The notes: generated by a model not told the origin, from the sequence alone. Shown: positions 29,538 to 38,282, counted from the stretch's first letter. The stretch: DNA of 62,241 bases from Bacillota bacterium (GCA_012727955.1 JAAYGB010000016.1:1-62241), one strand, 5' to 3'. A program made the numbers and translations.

Positions 29538-30953
29538 CTACACCCATTCCGTATGGAAATCCCCGTCTTTATCCAACCGCCGGTAAGTATGGGCACCGAA
29601 ATAATCTCGCTGCGCCTGAAGCAGGTTGGCCGGCAGTCTCCCGCGACGATAGGAGTCGTAGTAAGCCAGGGACGAGCTAAAGCCTGGGACTGGAATCCCC
29701 GCTTCAGCGGCAAGACTTACTACCTTGCGCCATCCTGTTTGAGCTTCTTCTAAAGCGGTTTTGAAGTAGGGATCCAGCATCAAGTTAGCCAAATCTGGGT
29801 TGAGCTCATAGGCTTCGTTGATCCGATTGAGGAATTGGGCCCGAATAATACAGCCACCTCTCCAAATCAGGGCAATCTTCCCTAGATCCATGTCCTTCCA
29901 GCCATATTCCTGACCAGCTTCCCTCAGGAGCGCAAAACCTTGAGCGTAGGAGCAAATCTTGGAGGCGTACAAAGCATCAAAGATCCACTCAATCAACTGT
30001 TGTGGATCGCCAGAATAACTGGGCTCCGGTCCAGTAAGGATCGAGGATGCGGCAATTCGCTCCTGCCGGATCGCGGACATGGACCGGGCAAAGACAGCTT
30101 CGGCAATGGTCGGAGCAGGAATCCCTAGTTCTAAAGCCTCTTGGGCCGTCCATTTGCCGGTACCCTTTTGTCCCGCTTCATCAACGATGAGATCTACCAA
30201 GGGACGATTGGTTTCCGGGTCCATCCGGGTCAAGATGTCAGCGGTGATCTCAATCAAATAGGACTCTAATTCCCGCTCATTCCACTGTTGGAAAACCTCA
30301 GCCATCTCCGGAGCCGACATCCCCAGAAGCTGCTGCATCAGATAATAGGCCTCTCCGATCAGCTGCATATCACCGTACTCAATCCCATTGTGCACCGTTT
30401 TCACAAAGTGACCCACCCCATCGGTGCCTAGATAGGTGCAGCAGGGCGAACCATCAGCGGTCTTGGCTGAAATGTCGAGGAAAATCTGGCCCACCATATC
30501 CCAGGCTTCCTTAGGACCCCCGGGCATGATACTGGGACCATGTAACGCCCCCTCTTCTCCCCCGGAAACTCCGACCCCCATGTACAGAATTCCCTTTTCC
30601 CGCAGCTTTCGGTCACGACGGATAGAGTCCTCAAAATAGGAGTTACCACCGTCGATAATCAAATCTCCTTCATCCAAAAGGGGCACCAGTTGCTCGATGA
30701 CGCCGTCGACGGGGGCACCGGCTTTAATCATCAACATGATCTTGCGCGGCCGCTTCAAGGATTGCACCAGCTCTTCCAAAGTTTTTGCCCCGATTACGGG
30801 CTTACCTGCCGCCCTCTCGGCGACAAATTGCTCCATAGTGCCCTGGCTGCGGTTCCACACCGCCACACTGTAGCCTTTGTTCATCATGTTTAGCGCCAGA
30901 TTTTGCCCCATCACCGCCAATCCGGCTAAGCCAATATCTGCTTTTTCGACCAT
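29538..30953 (-). CDS. gnd: 6-phosphogluconate dehydrogenase, decarboxylating
   Basis: Converts 6-phosphogluconate to ribulose 5-phosphate and CO2 with NADP(H) in the oxidative pentose phosphate pathway. The nucleotide-binding segment is IGLAGLAVMGQNLALNM. The substrate-binding GGNSYFEDSIRRDRKL and the C-terminal domain with EYGDMQLIGEAYYL follow. The open frame extends 42 residues upstream, but that part has no family character. The ATG at 30953 has GGAGAGG just upstream and gives 471 residues, the usual length. No zwf or pgl gene is adjacent. Confidence 0.94.
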   Translation of the reverse strand: MVEKADIGLAGLAVMGQNLALNMMNKGYSVAVWNRSQGTMEQFVAERAAGKPVIGAKTLEELVQSLKRPRKIMLMIKAGAPVDGVIEQLVPLLDEGDLIIDGGNSYFEDSIRRDRKLREKGILYMGVGVSGGEEGALHGPSIMPGGPKEAWDMVGQIFLDISAKTADGSPCCTYLGTDGVGHFVKTVHNGIEYGDMQLIGEAYYLMQQLLGMSAPEMAEVFQQWNERELESYLIEITADILTRMDPETNRPLVDLIVDEAGQKGTGKWTAQEALELGIPAPTIAEAVFARSMSAIRQERIAASSILTGPEPSYSGDPQQLIEWIFDALYASKICSYAQGFALLREAGQEYGWKDMDLGKIALIWRGGCIIRAQFLNRINEAYELNPDLANLMLDPYFKTALEEAQTGWRKVVSLAAEAGIPVPGFSSSLAYYDSYRRGRLPANLLQAQRDYFGAHTYRRLDKDGDFHTEWV

Positions 30954-31092
30954 AGTAATCCTCTCCATTCTAAAATCCCGACCCCGATCACATGCAATAT
31001 ACCCCAAGGGTTGCAAAAATAACATTCTATCCAGGATTTCCCTAGAAACCCTGACACCATTTCTAGGTCGAGAAAGCAAAATCCTCTACCGG

Positions 31093-31118
31093 AAACGGAC
31101 GGGAGAACCCGTCCGTTT
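31093..31118. terminator. Bidirectional terminator between SASP and gnd
   Basis: AAACGGACGGG (31093-31103) pairs perfectly with CCCGTCCGTTT (31108-31118). T-rich sequence follows on the plus strand and short T runs on the minus strand. It ends the SASP transcript four bases after the stop codon. Confidence 0.8.
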
Positions 31119-31121
31119 TCA

Positions 31122-31307
31122 CTAACTAGAGTCAGTCTCCCCTGCTAGCATACGTTCAGCCCGCTGAATCGCAGCCCGAACCAAGGAGCCTGCCTCTCTG
31201 GTTGTGATGTTACCCCAGTCACCGTCCTTGACCTTGTCATAGAACCCGAGTTCTTGGGCCAACTCGTACTTCAATCGGTCAGACATGACTTTACGCCTCC
31301 GCGGCAT
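31122..31307 (-). CDS. Alpha/beta-type small acid-soluble spore protein
   Basis: A 61-residue protein with the SASP signature: RLKYELAQELGFYDKVKDGDW followed by the GNITTREAGSLVRAAIQRAE helix. SASPs coat and protect DNA in dormant spores and are expressed in the forespore. This form, with an insertion between helices (FYDKVKDGDWG), resembles the SspF-like group of clostridia. Three possible starts exist (31316 GTG, 31307 ATG, 31286 ATG). GGGAGTG is best placed for 31307, and GGAGG for the inner ATG. Its presence indicates an endospore former. It lies 57 bases after xylA on the same strand. Confidence 0.85.
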   Translation of the reverse strand: MPRRRKVMSDRLKYELAQELGFYDKVKDGDWGNITTREAGSLVRAAIQRAERMLAGETDSS

Positions 31308-31363
31308 GAACATCACTCCCAGGTCTAGTGTCCCCTCTGAGAGGGATAACTAACTGCCCAATC

Positions 31364-32686
31364 CTAGACCTCCAGGAGATACCGGTTGAGAATGATCTCC
31401 AACAGCTCCTGTCGTCCAGAGGCGTTGGAAATCTGATCATTTTGCAGCGCATATTCCTCTAGTTCACTAAAGCCAACCTCTCCATTGACGATTCTCTGAC
31501 CGATGCCCGTAGAATAGCTGGAGTATCGTTTAGCAACAAACTCTTCCAGTTCTCCGCTCTCCAAGAGTTTGTGGGCCACCTTCAGACCCCGGGCAAAGCT
31601 ATCCATACCGGCGATGTGGCCGTAGAACAGATCGATGGGTTCAAAGGAGCCTCGCCGCACCTTGGCATCGAAGTTTAGACCACCCGGTGCCAGGCCACCG
31701 GCCTTGAGGATCTCGTACATGGCCAAGGTTGTGGTGTACAGGTTGGTGGGAAATTGGTCGGTGTCCCAACCCAGGAGCATATCCCCTTGATTGGCGTCCA
31801 CGCTACCCAACATCCCGTTGATCCTGGCCATCGCCAGTTCATGCTGGAAGGTATGACCTGCCAAAGTGGCATGGTTTGCTTCAATGTTGATCTTGAAGTA
31901 GGGATCAAGCTTGTACTTGCGCAGGAAAGCCAAGACACTGGCAACATCAAAGTCATACTGGTGCTTGGTAGGCTCCTTGGGCTTGGGTTCAATCAAGAAC
32001 TGACCGGTAAACCCAATCTCCTTGGCATAATCTACCGCCATGTGGAGAAACCGGGCAAAATTGTCCAGTTCCAGTTCCATGTCGGTGTTTAGCAGGGTCT
32101 CATAGCCCTCTCTGCCGCCCCAGAACACGTAATTTTCCCCGCCTAGCTGCTTGGTCACTTCCATCGCCTTTTTCACCTGAGCAGCAGCGTAGGCGAAAAC
32201 ATCGGCGTTAGGTGAGGTGGCAGCGCCGTGAACAAAGCGGGGATGGTTAAAGAGATTTGCCGTTCCCCACAACAGCTTGATTCCCGTTTCCTCCATCAAC
32301 TCTTGGATTAGGGCGACAATCTCATCGAGGTTAGCGTTGGTTTCCTCCAAGGTGGCGCCTTCCGGCGCAATGTCCCGGTCATGGAAACAAAAGTAAGGAA
32401 CATCAAGCTTATCCATGAACTCAAAGGCAGCTCTGGCCACCGTCTTCGCCCTTTCCATGGGAGATGTCACATCGCTCCAGGGACGAAGCATCGTGCCGGC
32501 ACCAAAGGGGTCCACTCCCTCGGCGGTAAAGGTGTGCCAATAGGCTACGGAAAACCGGAGATGCTCCCGCATAGTCTCCCCGCCAATCACCTCGTCGGGG
32601 TTGTAGTACTTAAAGGCCAATGGGTTAGTGGAATCCTTTCCTTCGTACCGAATCTTCTGTGGGACCTCCGGGAAAAACTCAGTCAT
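31364..32686 (-). CDS. xylA: Xylose isomerase
   Basis: Interconverts D-xylose and D-xylulose (and glucose/fructose) with two divalent metals. The 440 residues correspond to the long class II enzymes. The catalytic His is in [12 protein letters not shown] (about residue 100), metal ligands are in [18 protein letters not shown] (about 232) and in [17 protein letters not shown] (about 268-284), and KVRRGS and [10 protein letters not shown] follow. The ATG has GAGAGGTGAGG upstream. No xylulokinase or xylose regulator lies next to it. The fumarylacetoacetate-hydrolase-type gene is 42 bases upstream on the same strand, so the two may share a transcript. Confidence 0.97.
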   Translation of the reverse strand: MTEFFPEVPQKIRYEGKDSTNPLAFKYYNPDEVIGGETMREHLRFSVAYWHTFTAEGVDPFGAGTMLRPWSDVTSPMERAKTVARAAFEFMDKLDVPYFCFHDRDIAPEGATLEETNANLDEIVALIQELMEETGIKLLWGTANLFNHPRFVHGAATSPNADVFAYAAAQVKKAMEVTKQLGGENYVFWGGREGYETLLNTDMELELDNFARFLHMAVDYAKEIGFTGQFLIEPKPKEPTKHQYDFDVASVLAFLRKYKLDPYFKINIEANHATLAGHTFQHELAMARINGMLGSVDANQGDMLLGWDTDQFPTNLYTTTLAMYEILKAGGLAPGGLNFDAKVRRGSFEPIDLFYGHIAGMDSFARGLKVAHKLLESGELEEFVAKRYSSYSTGIGQRIVNGEVGFSELEEYALQNDQISNASGRQELLEIILNRYLLEV

Positions 32687-32728
32687 TTGTCCTCACCTCT
32701 CTAGTATTTTTCCGACCAATTGGGCCTA

Positions 32729-33619
32729 TTACTTCACAACGTTACGCAGGGTTCCCAGCCCTTCAATGCTGCACTCAACAACATCGCCGGGTCTTAAGTA
32801 TGTGGGGGGATCCATTCCCATGCCCACTCCTGCAGGGGTGCCGGTGGCAATGATGTCCCCAGCCTCTAGGGTCAATCCCGCCGACAGCTCGCTGATCAGA
32901 GTGGGAATGTCAAAGATTAGGTGTCTAGTATTCGAATGCTGGCGCAGCTCGCCGTTAACTTTGCTGCAGATCTCAAGCTCCAGGGGCAAGGGCACGGCGG
33001 AACTATGGAGAATGTAAGGCCCCATGGCTGCGAAGGTATCCAGGCTCTTTCCTTTTAGCCATTGTCCATGTCGCCGCTGCAAATCCCTAGCTGTGATGTC
33101 ATTAAACACGGAGTATCCGAAAATGTAATCGGCAGCCTCTTCCTTGGGAATATTGCTCCCGGACTTACCGATGACAATCGCCAGTTCCACCTCGTAATCC
33201 AGTTCGGAAGTGATATCCCTGTGGCTGTCGATTTCCCCATCGGGCCCGATGATCTTGGTGGCCAATTTGGTGAAAAACACCGGAGCTGACGGTAGTTTTG
33301 ACTTATCAGCCACAGACTGAGATTCTGCCACATGCTCCTTGTAGTTTAATCCCAAACAAATAATGTTTCGCAAGGGTCTCGGGATGGGAGCGCACAACTC
33401 CACCTCCGATAGCGACAGGAATTGATTCTGGGATTCCCCCTTGGTCAAATATGCATTGATGATACCGATGGCGTCACTGTTAAAGCCGCGAATAAAATCC
33501 AGCATCCCCTCAGGAATATCCAGCTCAGATACCGCCGTCAAGGGAAGTATTTTCTGCCGCTGGGGACAATACACCCCAATGCGCTCACTGCCTTCGTACC
33601 GATATGTCAAGAAATACAA
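32729..33619 (-). CDS. Fumarylacetoacetate hydrolase family protein
   Basis: The FAH fold covers hydrolases, decarboxylases and 2-keto-3-deoxy sugar acid dehydratases. The C-terminal 210 residues hold the family core: IICLGLNYKEHVAES, metal ligand region PVFFTKLATKIIGPDGEI, DYEVELAIVIGKSGSNIP, YSVFNDITARDLQ and DIIATGTPAGVGMG. The N-terminal 70 residues are the usual small cap. The frame is longer, but GGGAGG sits seven bases before a TTG at 33619, which gives 296 residues. With galactonate dehydratase and xylA nearby, a role with 2-keto-3-deoxy sugar acids is plausible but unproved. Confidence 0.88.
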   Translation of the reverse strand: MYFLTYRYEGSERIGVYCPQRQKILPLTAVSELDIPEGMLDFIRGFNSDAIGIINAYLTKGESQNQFLSLSEVELCAPIPRPLRNIICLGLNYKEHVAESQSVADKSKLPSAPVFFTKLATKIIGPDGEIDSHRDITSELDYEVELAIVIGKSGSNIPKEEAADYIFGYSVFNDITARDLQRRHGQWLKGKSLDTFAAMGPYILHSSAVPLPLELEICSKVNGELRQHSNTRHLIFDIPTLISELSAGLTLEAGDIIATGTPAGVGMGMDPPTYLRPGDVVECSIEGLGTLRNVVK

Positions 33620-33680
33620 CTTGTGACCTCCCCACCAATATTGTGGCCCAGGACCCGAGCCCAGCATCTGCAAGATCGGG

Positions 33681-33984
33681 AGTAATTACCAGCGACTTAG
33701 TTGGATAGTAACGAAGTTGCCGGGCACAATACCAGTGAGGTCAGATCCGGCAAACTCCTTCCAAAGTCCAGTCCTTTGGAAGCGTATCCGAACACAGGTA
33801 ACCACGGAATTAGGGTTCTGCCGCCACTTCCGGCGGTATCGTGGTTACGCCCACTGACGGATGATCGGTTTTCACAAGGATGTGAACCGAGATGAGTGCC
33901 AAATCACCGGATCTGGCCTCTTTTTTGCCCTCGATGAGCTTCCTTCCGACTCCACCCTTACCCCAAGCAAATTAGGAAAAAGGC
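33681..33984. repeat. Tandem repeat unit, copy 1 (304 bp)
   Basis: The unit starts with AGTAATTACCAGC and runs to the start of copy 2 at 33985. The inner 200 bases are nearly identical to copy 2, while the first 40 and last 60 bases have diverged much more. No gene is seen in it; the open frames across it are structure-driven and not conserved. It is too long and too few-copied for a CRISPR array. Confidence 0.9.
33737..33926 (+). ncRNA. Structured RNA candidate, copy 1
   Basis: The closing helix P1 pairs 33737-33750 (GAGGTCAGATCCGG) with 33907-33920 (14 pairs, one G-U) and runs straight into six T at 33921-33926. Inside are P2 (33758-33766 with 33774-33782, nine pairs), P3 (33798-33806 with 33840-33848, nine pairs) carrying P3a (33821-33825 with 33832-33836), and P4 (33866-33876 with 33881-33889, with a two-base bulge). 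Wobble pairs such as 33741-33916 and 33820-33837 are G-U only if the plus strand is the RNA, which together with the T-run sets the strand. I cannot match it to a known class. It may be a stand-alone RNA or a leader element of the small ORF at 34364. Confidence 0.6.
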
Positions 33985-34290
33985 AGTACTTACCAGCCCA
34001 TCGGCTGCATACTAGCGAAGCCGCCGGGCACAATACCAGTGAGGTCAGATCCGGCAAACTCCTTCCAAAGTCCAGTCCTTTGGAAGCATATCCGAACACA
34101 GGTAACCACGGAATTAGGGTTCTGCCGCCACTTCCGGCGGTATCGTGGTTACTCCCATTGACGGATGATCGGTTTTCACAAGGATGTGAAGACCGAAATG
34201 AGTGCCAAATTACCGGATCTGGCCTCTTTTTTTGCCCTCGATGAGCTTTCTGCCGATTTCGCCCTTGCCCACGGAAAATAGGAACAAGAG
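33985..34290. repeat. Tandem repeat unit, copy 2
   Basis: Starts with AGTACTTACCAGC at 33985, directly abutting copy 1. The 3' end is diffuse: similarity to the tail of copy 1 fades around 34290 (shared GCCCTCGATGAGCTT and an AATAGGAA block). Confidence 0.9.
34041..34233 (+). ncRNA. Structured RNA candidate, copy 2
   Basis: Same architecture as copy 1: P1 34041-34054 with 34213-34226, followed by seven T (34227-34233). Substitutions relative to copy 1 lie in linkers between P2-P3, P3-P4 and P4-P1. A two-base insertion (GA) in the 3' arm of P4 turns the bulged helix of copy 1 into an 11-pair helix (CGGTTTTCACA with TGTGAAGACCG). One linker change (CACT to CATT) keeps possible pairing with AGTG as G-U. 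This pattern argues for selection on folding. Confidence 0.6.
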
Positions 34291-34292
34291 AC

Positions 34293-34323
34293 TATATCAA
34301 CCTACCCGCCCAGGCATATCGTA
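34293..34323 (+). promoter_or_regulatory. Candidate sporulation promoter (sigma-E/sigma-K type)
   Basis: CATATCGTA at 34315-34323 fits the sigma-K -10 pattern CATAnnnTA and most of sigma-E CATACAnT. TATA at 34293-34296 is at a sigma-E-like distance of about 18 bases. A GTAAC...GTTAC inverted repeat follows at 34321-34339. It precedes the small spore-type ORF. Confidence 0.35.
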
Positions 34324-34363
34324 ACAGTGATACAGTTACTCTTGACACAGGGAGGTGTGCGCT

Positions 34364-34462
34364 GTGGTAGAAGCCAAGGGCAAGGGCATCTACGACGGGT
34401 TTACCTTTATCATCTTCTTGATTCTAATTCTGCTCCTGTTGGGCACGTTTGCTTACTACTAA
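34364..34462 (+). CDS. YjcZ-like small hydrophobic sporulation protein
   Basis: A 32-residue ORF starting at GTG with GGAGG eight bases upstream. A short polar head (MVEAKGKGIYDG) precedes a single membrane helix (FTFIIFLILILLLLGTFAYY). This head-helix-aromatic-end layout is that of the YjcZ family of tiny sporulation proteins (typical FALIVVLFILL core). It is followed by an intrinsic terminator and preceded by a sporulation-like promoter and the tandem RNA element. The family call rests on a short sequence and is moderate. Confidence 0.6.
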   Translation: MVEAKGKGIYDGFTFIIFLILILLLLGTFAYY

Positions 34463-34475
34463 ACACCTCCGGCGC

Positions 34476-34500
34476 GCCTCACAATGTGAGGCCGCTTTTT
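34476..34500 (+). terminator. Intrinsic terminator of the YjcZ-like gene
   Basis: GCCTCAC (34476-34482) pairs with GTGAGGC (34486-34492), then CGC and five T. Confidence 0.85.
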
Positions 34501-34520
34501 GTTTGTCCTACTGCCCAACT

Positions 34521-35669
34521 TTACCACTCGGCGACGGTACCGTCGTGACGCCGCCATACGGGGTTTCTCCAATTGTGCCCTTCCTTGGCTGCGGCCCTGA
34601 CTCGCTCTTCATTGACCTCGATCCCCAGGCCAGGACCTTCTGGGATTTGCACATATCCACCACTGTAACGGAATACCGCGGGATCCATTAGGTAATCTAA
34701 TAGGTCGCTGCCCTCATTATAGTGAATACCCAAGCTCTGTTCCTGAATGAAGGCATTGGGGCTGCAAGCATCCACTTGGAGACAGGCGGCAAGGGCAATG
34801 GGCCCCAAGGGACAGTGAGGGGCCAAGGCCACGTCGTAGGCTTCGGCCATAGCAGCAATCTTTCGCACTTCTAGGATTCCTCCGGCATGGGACACGTCCG
34901 GTTGAATGATATCGACATATCCTTGGGCCAACAAATGCTTGAAATCCCACCGGGTAAACATCCGCTCACCGGTAGCGATAGGAATGGAAGTCAAGTTGGC
35001 GATATCCCTCAGCGCCTCGTTGTTTTCTGGAAGTACGGGCTCCTCAATGAACATCGGGTGCAGAGGTTCAAGCTCTTTGGCCAATACCTTCGCCATCGTC
35101 TTAGTCACCCGACCATGAAAGTCGATGCCGATCCCCAGATCCTTTCCACCAACCTCCCTAACCGCTGCTACCCGATCTACTACCTCCTGCACCTTGGCGA
35201 AGGAATCGACATAATGCATCTCTTCTGTCGCATTCATCTTCACCGCGGTGAATCCCGCGGCAATTTGTTCTTGGGCTTCCTTCGCCACTGCCGAGGGACG
35301 ATCCCCACCGATCCAATTGTATACTTGTATTTTGTCCCGAGCTTTGCCTCCCAAAAGCTCGTAAATGGGGGCGTTGTAGAACTTTCCCTTAATATCCCAC
35401 AGGGCCTGCTCTATCCCCGACAGGGCGCTGGTCAGTATCGGTCCACCACGGTAGAACCCTCCTCGATACAACACCTGCCAGTGATCTTCAATAGGCCGCG
35501 GGTCCTTACCAATTAAGTACTCCGACAGCTCCTGAACCGCAGTTTCCACCGTCGCCGCTCTCCCTTCAACGACGGGTTCCCCCCATCCCACTAACCCGGT
35601 ATCTGTCTCAATCCGCAAGAACAACCAACGGGGCTTAACCAAGAAGGTTTCCATTTTGGTGATTTTCAT
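34521..35669 (-). CDS. dgoD: D-galactonate dehydratase
   Basis: Enolase-superfamily enzyme that dehydrates D-galactonate to 2-keto-3-deoxygalactonate. The N-terminus [20 protein letters not shown] and [18 protein letters not shown] are typical of DgoD. Metal ligands are the Asp in GIDFHGRV (about residue 183), Glu in FIEEPV (about 209) and Glu in ATGERMF (about 235), and the catalytic His follows in APHCPLGP (about 285). The 382 residues are full length. The ATG has AGGAGG upstream. No galactonate kinase or aldolase gene is adjacent, so other sugar acids are possible substrates. Confidence 0.9.
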   Translation of the reverse strand: MKITKMETFLVKPRWLFLRIETDTGLVGWGEPVVEGRAATVETAVQELSEYLIGKDPRPIEDHWQVLYRGGFYRGGPILTSALSGIEQALWDIKGKFYNAPIYELLGGKARDKIQVYNWIGGDRPSAVAKEAQEQIAAGFTAVKMNATEEMHYVDSFAKVQEVVDRVAAVREVGGKDLGIGIDFHGRVTKTMAKVLAKELEPLHPMFIEEPVLPENNEALRDIANLTSIPIATGERMFTRWDFKHLLAQGYVDIIQPDVSHAGGILEVRKIAAMAEAYDVALAPHCPLGPIALAACLQVDACSPNAFIQEQSLGIHYNEGSDLLDYLMDPAVFRYSGGYVQIPEGPGLGIEVNEERVRAAAKEGHNWRNPVWRRHDGTVAEW

Positions 35670-35900
35670 CGAAAAGCACGCCTCCTGCCAACTAGTGGAA
35701 TATCCTCTAGCTTCGCTGTTTGTTGCTGCTCTCCTTTCCCCGATAGCCTCTTCATTGGCGACAGGGATCCCATCTTGTCTAAAAAGTCAGGGAACGGGGC
35801 CCAAGCCTGGTGCAATGCCCCAATAAACGGTACAATGAACATGGTAGCTGTTGGAGAAGTTATGCCATGGGTATGATCCATGGTCGGGGAGGTTGTGTCA

Positions 35901-36563
35901 TTGGCCAATATCTTTGAAATCATTGGGCCCACTATGGTTGGTCCCTCCAGCTCCCATACGGCCGGCGCAGCGAGGCTGGGGAAAATAGCGCGGGTGATTT
36001 TAGCCGACATACCAGCGGTGGCCCATATTCGCTTACACGGTTCCTTTGCCCGCACCTATCGGGGACACGGTACCGACAAAGCTCTCATCGGTGGTCTTTT
36101 GGGCTACGACTCCGATGATCTACGGATCCGGGACAGCCTAAGGGCAGCCCAGGATGCGGGATTAGAATACCACTTTGAACCGACGGATCTAGGGGACTTC
36201 CATCCCAATACTGCCCTAATTGAGCTAACTGGTAGAGGGGGGAAATCCGTCCGAGTCCTTGGTTCCTCCGTGGGCGGCGGCAAGGTGCGGATCCTCCGGG
36301 TTAACGACCTTGATGTAGACTTTACCGGAGAATATACTACCCTGTTGGTTCCCCATCGTGATGCTCCCGGGGTAGTGGCCGCTGTCACCAGTTTGTTGTC
36401 CCAACACCGAATCAACATTGCCCAGATGAAGGTCTACCGGGCCGGACGGGGCAAACAGGCAATGATCGTACTGGAAACCGATGAGGGGATCGACAATACT
36501 TTGCAGGAACAGATTGACAGGCTCGAACACGTCACTAGATCAGTGGTAGTCAATCCCGTTTGA
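35901..36563 (+). CDS. sdaAB: L-serine dehydratase, iron-sulfur-dependent, beta subunit
   Basis: The small subunit of the two-chain enzyme that deaminates L-serine to pyruvate. It has IIGPTMVGPSSSHTAGAARLG at the N-terminus (substrate loop), the HGSFARTYRGHGTDKALIGG block and a C-terminal ACT domain (about residue 150-220). The frame opens at an ATG (35880), but GGGGAGG lies eight bases before a TTG at 35901, which gives the usual MANIFEIIG-type start. The alpha subunit gene follows 18 bases later. The pair would feed pyruvate to PFOR. Confidence 0.92.
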   Translation: MANIFEIIGPTMVGPSSSHTAGAARLGKIARVILADIPAVAHIRLHGSFARTYRGHGTDKALIGGLLGYDSDDLRIRDSLRAAQDAGLEYHFEPTDLGDFHPNTALIELTGRGGKSVRVLGSSVGGGKVRILRVNDLDVDFTGEYTTLLVPHRDAPGVVAAVTSLLSQHRINIAQMKVYRAGRGKQAMIVLETDEGIDNTLQEQIDRLEHVTRSVVVNPV

Positions 36564-36581
36564 TTAGGGGGTAATCTCAAA

Positions 36582-37460
36582 GTGCAATTTACTTCTGTAC
36601 AGGAACTCATCGAATTAGCAGAAAATTCACAGCAGACAATTGGCCAGATCGTTTTGGCCCAGCAAGTCGAAGAACTCGGAAGCTCCTCGGAGGAGATCTA
36701 TCAGCGGATGGCAGGTAAATTGGCTACCATGCGCCAGGCGGCCAGCGAGGGAAAAGCCCTGACACAGCGCTCACCCAGCGGACTGAGCGGCGGCGATGCC
36801 AACAAGATGGACGCGGCCCTGCGGGCCGGGAAGACCGTCGGCGGGAGGGTGCTGGGAAAGGCATTGGTCACTGCTCTGGCAGTAACGGAGGTTAACGCCT
36901 GTATGGGGCGAATTGTCGCTTCGCCCACCGCCGGAGCCTGCGGCATTCTACCCGCGTCCATCTTGACTATCCTTGAGGAGCAGGATTTGCCGCTAGAAAA
37001 AGGAGTAATGGGCCTGTTTACCGCGGGAGGAATTGGCATGGTCATCGCCTCCCGAGCCACTATTTCCGGCGCGGAAGGCGGATGCCAGGCTGAATGCGGC
37101 AGTGCCGCTGCCATGGCCGCAGCGGCATTGGTGGAAATGATGGGTGGAACCCCAACCCAAGCGGGACATGCCTGTGCCATCGCCTTGAAGAACATCCTGG
37201 GCTCAGTCTGTGATCCAGTAGCCGGCCTGGTAGAGGCTCCCTGTATCAAACGCAACACCATCGGTGTTGCCAACGCTTTGGTGGCAACGGATCTAGCCCT
37301 AGCCGGCATTACCAGTGTTATCCCCGTTGATGAAGTCATCGATGCCATGGGCTCCGTGGGCCAATTAATGTCCGCGGCTCTGCGGGAAACGGCAGAAGGT
37401 GGACTGGCCGCTACGCCAACGGGTCGAAGAATCGCTCAGGAAGTTTTTGGCGACAGATAG
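36582..37460 (+). CDS. sdaAA: L-serine dehydratase, iron-sulfur-dependent, alpha subunit
   Basis: The catalytic subunit with an oxygen-sensitive 4Fe-4S cluster. The cluster Cys residues are seen in SPTAGACGILPAS (about residue 122), GGCQAECGSAAA (about 165-172) and GSVCDPVAGLVEAPC (about 207-218). The 292 residues are full length. The start is GTG at 36582, preceded by GGGGG. It forms an operon with sdaAB and is convergent with coaW, with a gap of only 12 bases. Confidence 0.94.
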   Translation: MQFTSVQELIELAENSQQTIGQIVLAQQVEELGSSSEEIYQRMAGKLATMRQAASEGKALTQRSPSGLSGGDANKMDAALRAGKTVGGRVLGKALVTALAVTEVNACMGRIVASPTAGACGILPASILTILEEQDLPLEKGVMGLFTAGGIGMVIASRATISGAEGGCQAECGSAAAMAAAALVEMMGGTPTQAGHACAIALKNILGSVCDPVAGLVEAPCIKRNTIGVANALVATDLALAGITSVIPVDEVIDAMGSVGQLMSAALRETAEGGLAATPTGRRIAQEVFGDR

Positions 37461-37472
37461 CCCAAGGTAGGC

Positions 37473-38282
37473 TCACAGCCTGTCCTGGGGCTGGTTACAC
37501 AACAGGATTGCACCCATGGCTCCGAAATAGGGGCCATGGTCGAGGATAGTGAAGTCGTGCCCCAGTTGCCGCCCCACTCCCACTAGTCCATCCTTGATCA
37601 GCGGATTCTTTGTAGGAGATCCGGCGATAAGTATATGTTCAGTGCCACAGGTCTTGGCTGCTTGGATTGACAACAGGGACACCGTCTCCATTACAAGCTG
37701 CAGGATTGCCGCGGCAAGGTCTGGCGGTGTTGCGGCAGCAATTGCTGTGTTACCGAAATTAGCCGCGGTCAGGGAGCTTAGTACCGGCGAATCCTGCGCG
37801 TCGGGATACAAGTCTGACACCATCAAGTCCACCCGGCGCCGGTCTCCCCTCCTGGCCATCTCCACAACTTGGGCAAAATCCCTGGTTCCAAGGAGTAAGG
37901 AGGCCAGACCAGTGATGGTTCCGCCGCCCACCGCTGTGCCGGTAACTCGATGACTTCCCTCATCAGAGACCAAGAAAATGGATGTGCCGGTCCCAAGACT
38001 GGTCAGGATATAGGGCTGCTTCCAAGCCAGCTGACCAGCATAGTAGCGAGAACCGGTGCAGAAGCTCACCAGTTCATCGGTGATAGTTACCCTGTCGGGG
38101 TACTTAGCTTGAAGTAGCGGTGCGCCGCAGCCTGTGGCGCAAATAGGCGTGTTGGGATACTGCTCCAGCAGCTGATCCAGACCCTCGTCTTGCTGCGGTT
38201 CAAAGGTAAAGTACTGATTATCCCTTTCATCTACCAAAACAACCTTAGTCAAAGAGCCACCTACGTCTATTCCCAGTTGCAC
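37473..38282 (-). CDS. coaW: Type II pantothenate kinase
   Basis: Phosphorylates pantothenate in the first step of CoA synthesis. It has the actin-like ATPase fold with phosphate 1 LGIDVGGSLTKVVLVDE at the N-terminus, the FCTGSRYYAGQ region and phosphate 2 SLGTGTSIFLV with GTAVGGGTITGL (about residue 108-145). The adenosine part HILIAGSPTKNPLIKDG lies near 225. Type II kinases are common in bacilli and clostridia and are not inhibited by CoA in the classic way. The start is GTG at 38282. It stands alone on the minus strand. Confidence 0.9.
   Translation of the reverse strand: MQLGIDVGGSLTKVVLVDERDNQYFTFEPQQDEGLDQLLEQYPNTPICATGCGAPLLQAKYPDRVTITDELVSFCTGSRYYAGQLAWKQPYILTSLGTGTSIFLVSDEGSHRVTGTAVGGGTITGLASLLLGTRDFAQVVEMARRGDRRRVDLMVSDLYPDAQDSPVLSSLTAANFGNTAIAAATPPDLAAAILQLVMETVSLLSIQAAKTCGTEHILIAGSPTKNPLIKDGLVGVGRQLGHDFTILDHGPYFGAMGAILLCNQPQDRL

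Noticed and set aside
30954-31079. N-terminal extension of 6-phosphogluconate dehydrogenase
   Set aside because: The extra 42 codons show no family similarity and the ATG at 30953 has the ribosome site; treated as untranslated.
33861-34244. 127-codon frame crossing both RNA repeats
   Set aside because: The copies differ by a 2-base insertion and U-tract length, so the frame is not kept between units; the repeat is better explained by RNA structure.
33681-34290. CRISPR array or insertion sequence
   Set aside because: Only two 304-bp units, no spacers, no transposase and no terminal inverted repeats were seen.
34887-35516. Plus-strand 209-codon frame over dgoD
   Set aside because: The minus strand carries all enolase-superfamily motifs; this frame is a shadow.
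36701-37348. Antisense 215-codon frame over sdaAA
   Set aside because: A mirror of the strongly conserved serine dehydratase alpha gene; Ala/Pro/Arg-rich shadow product.
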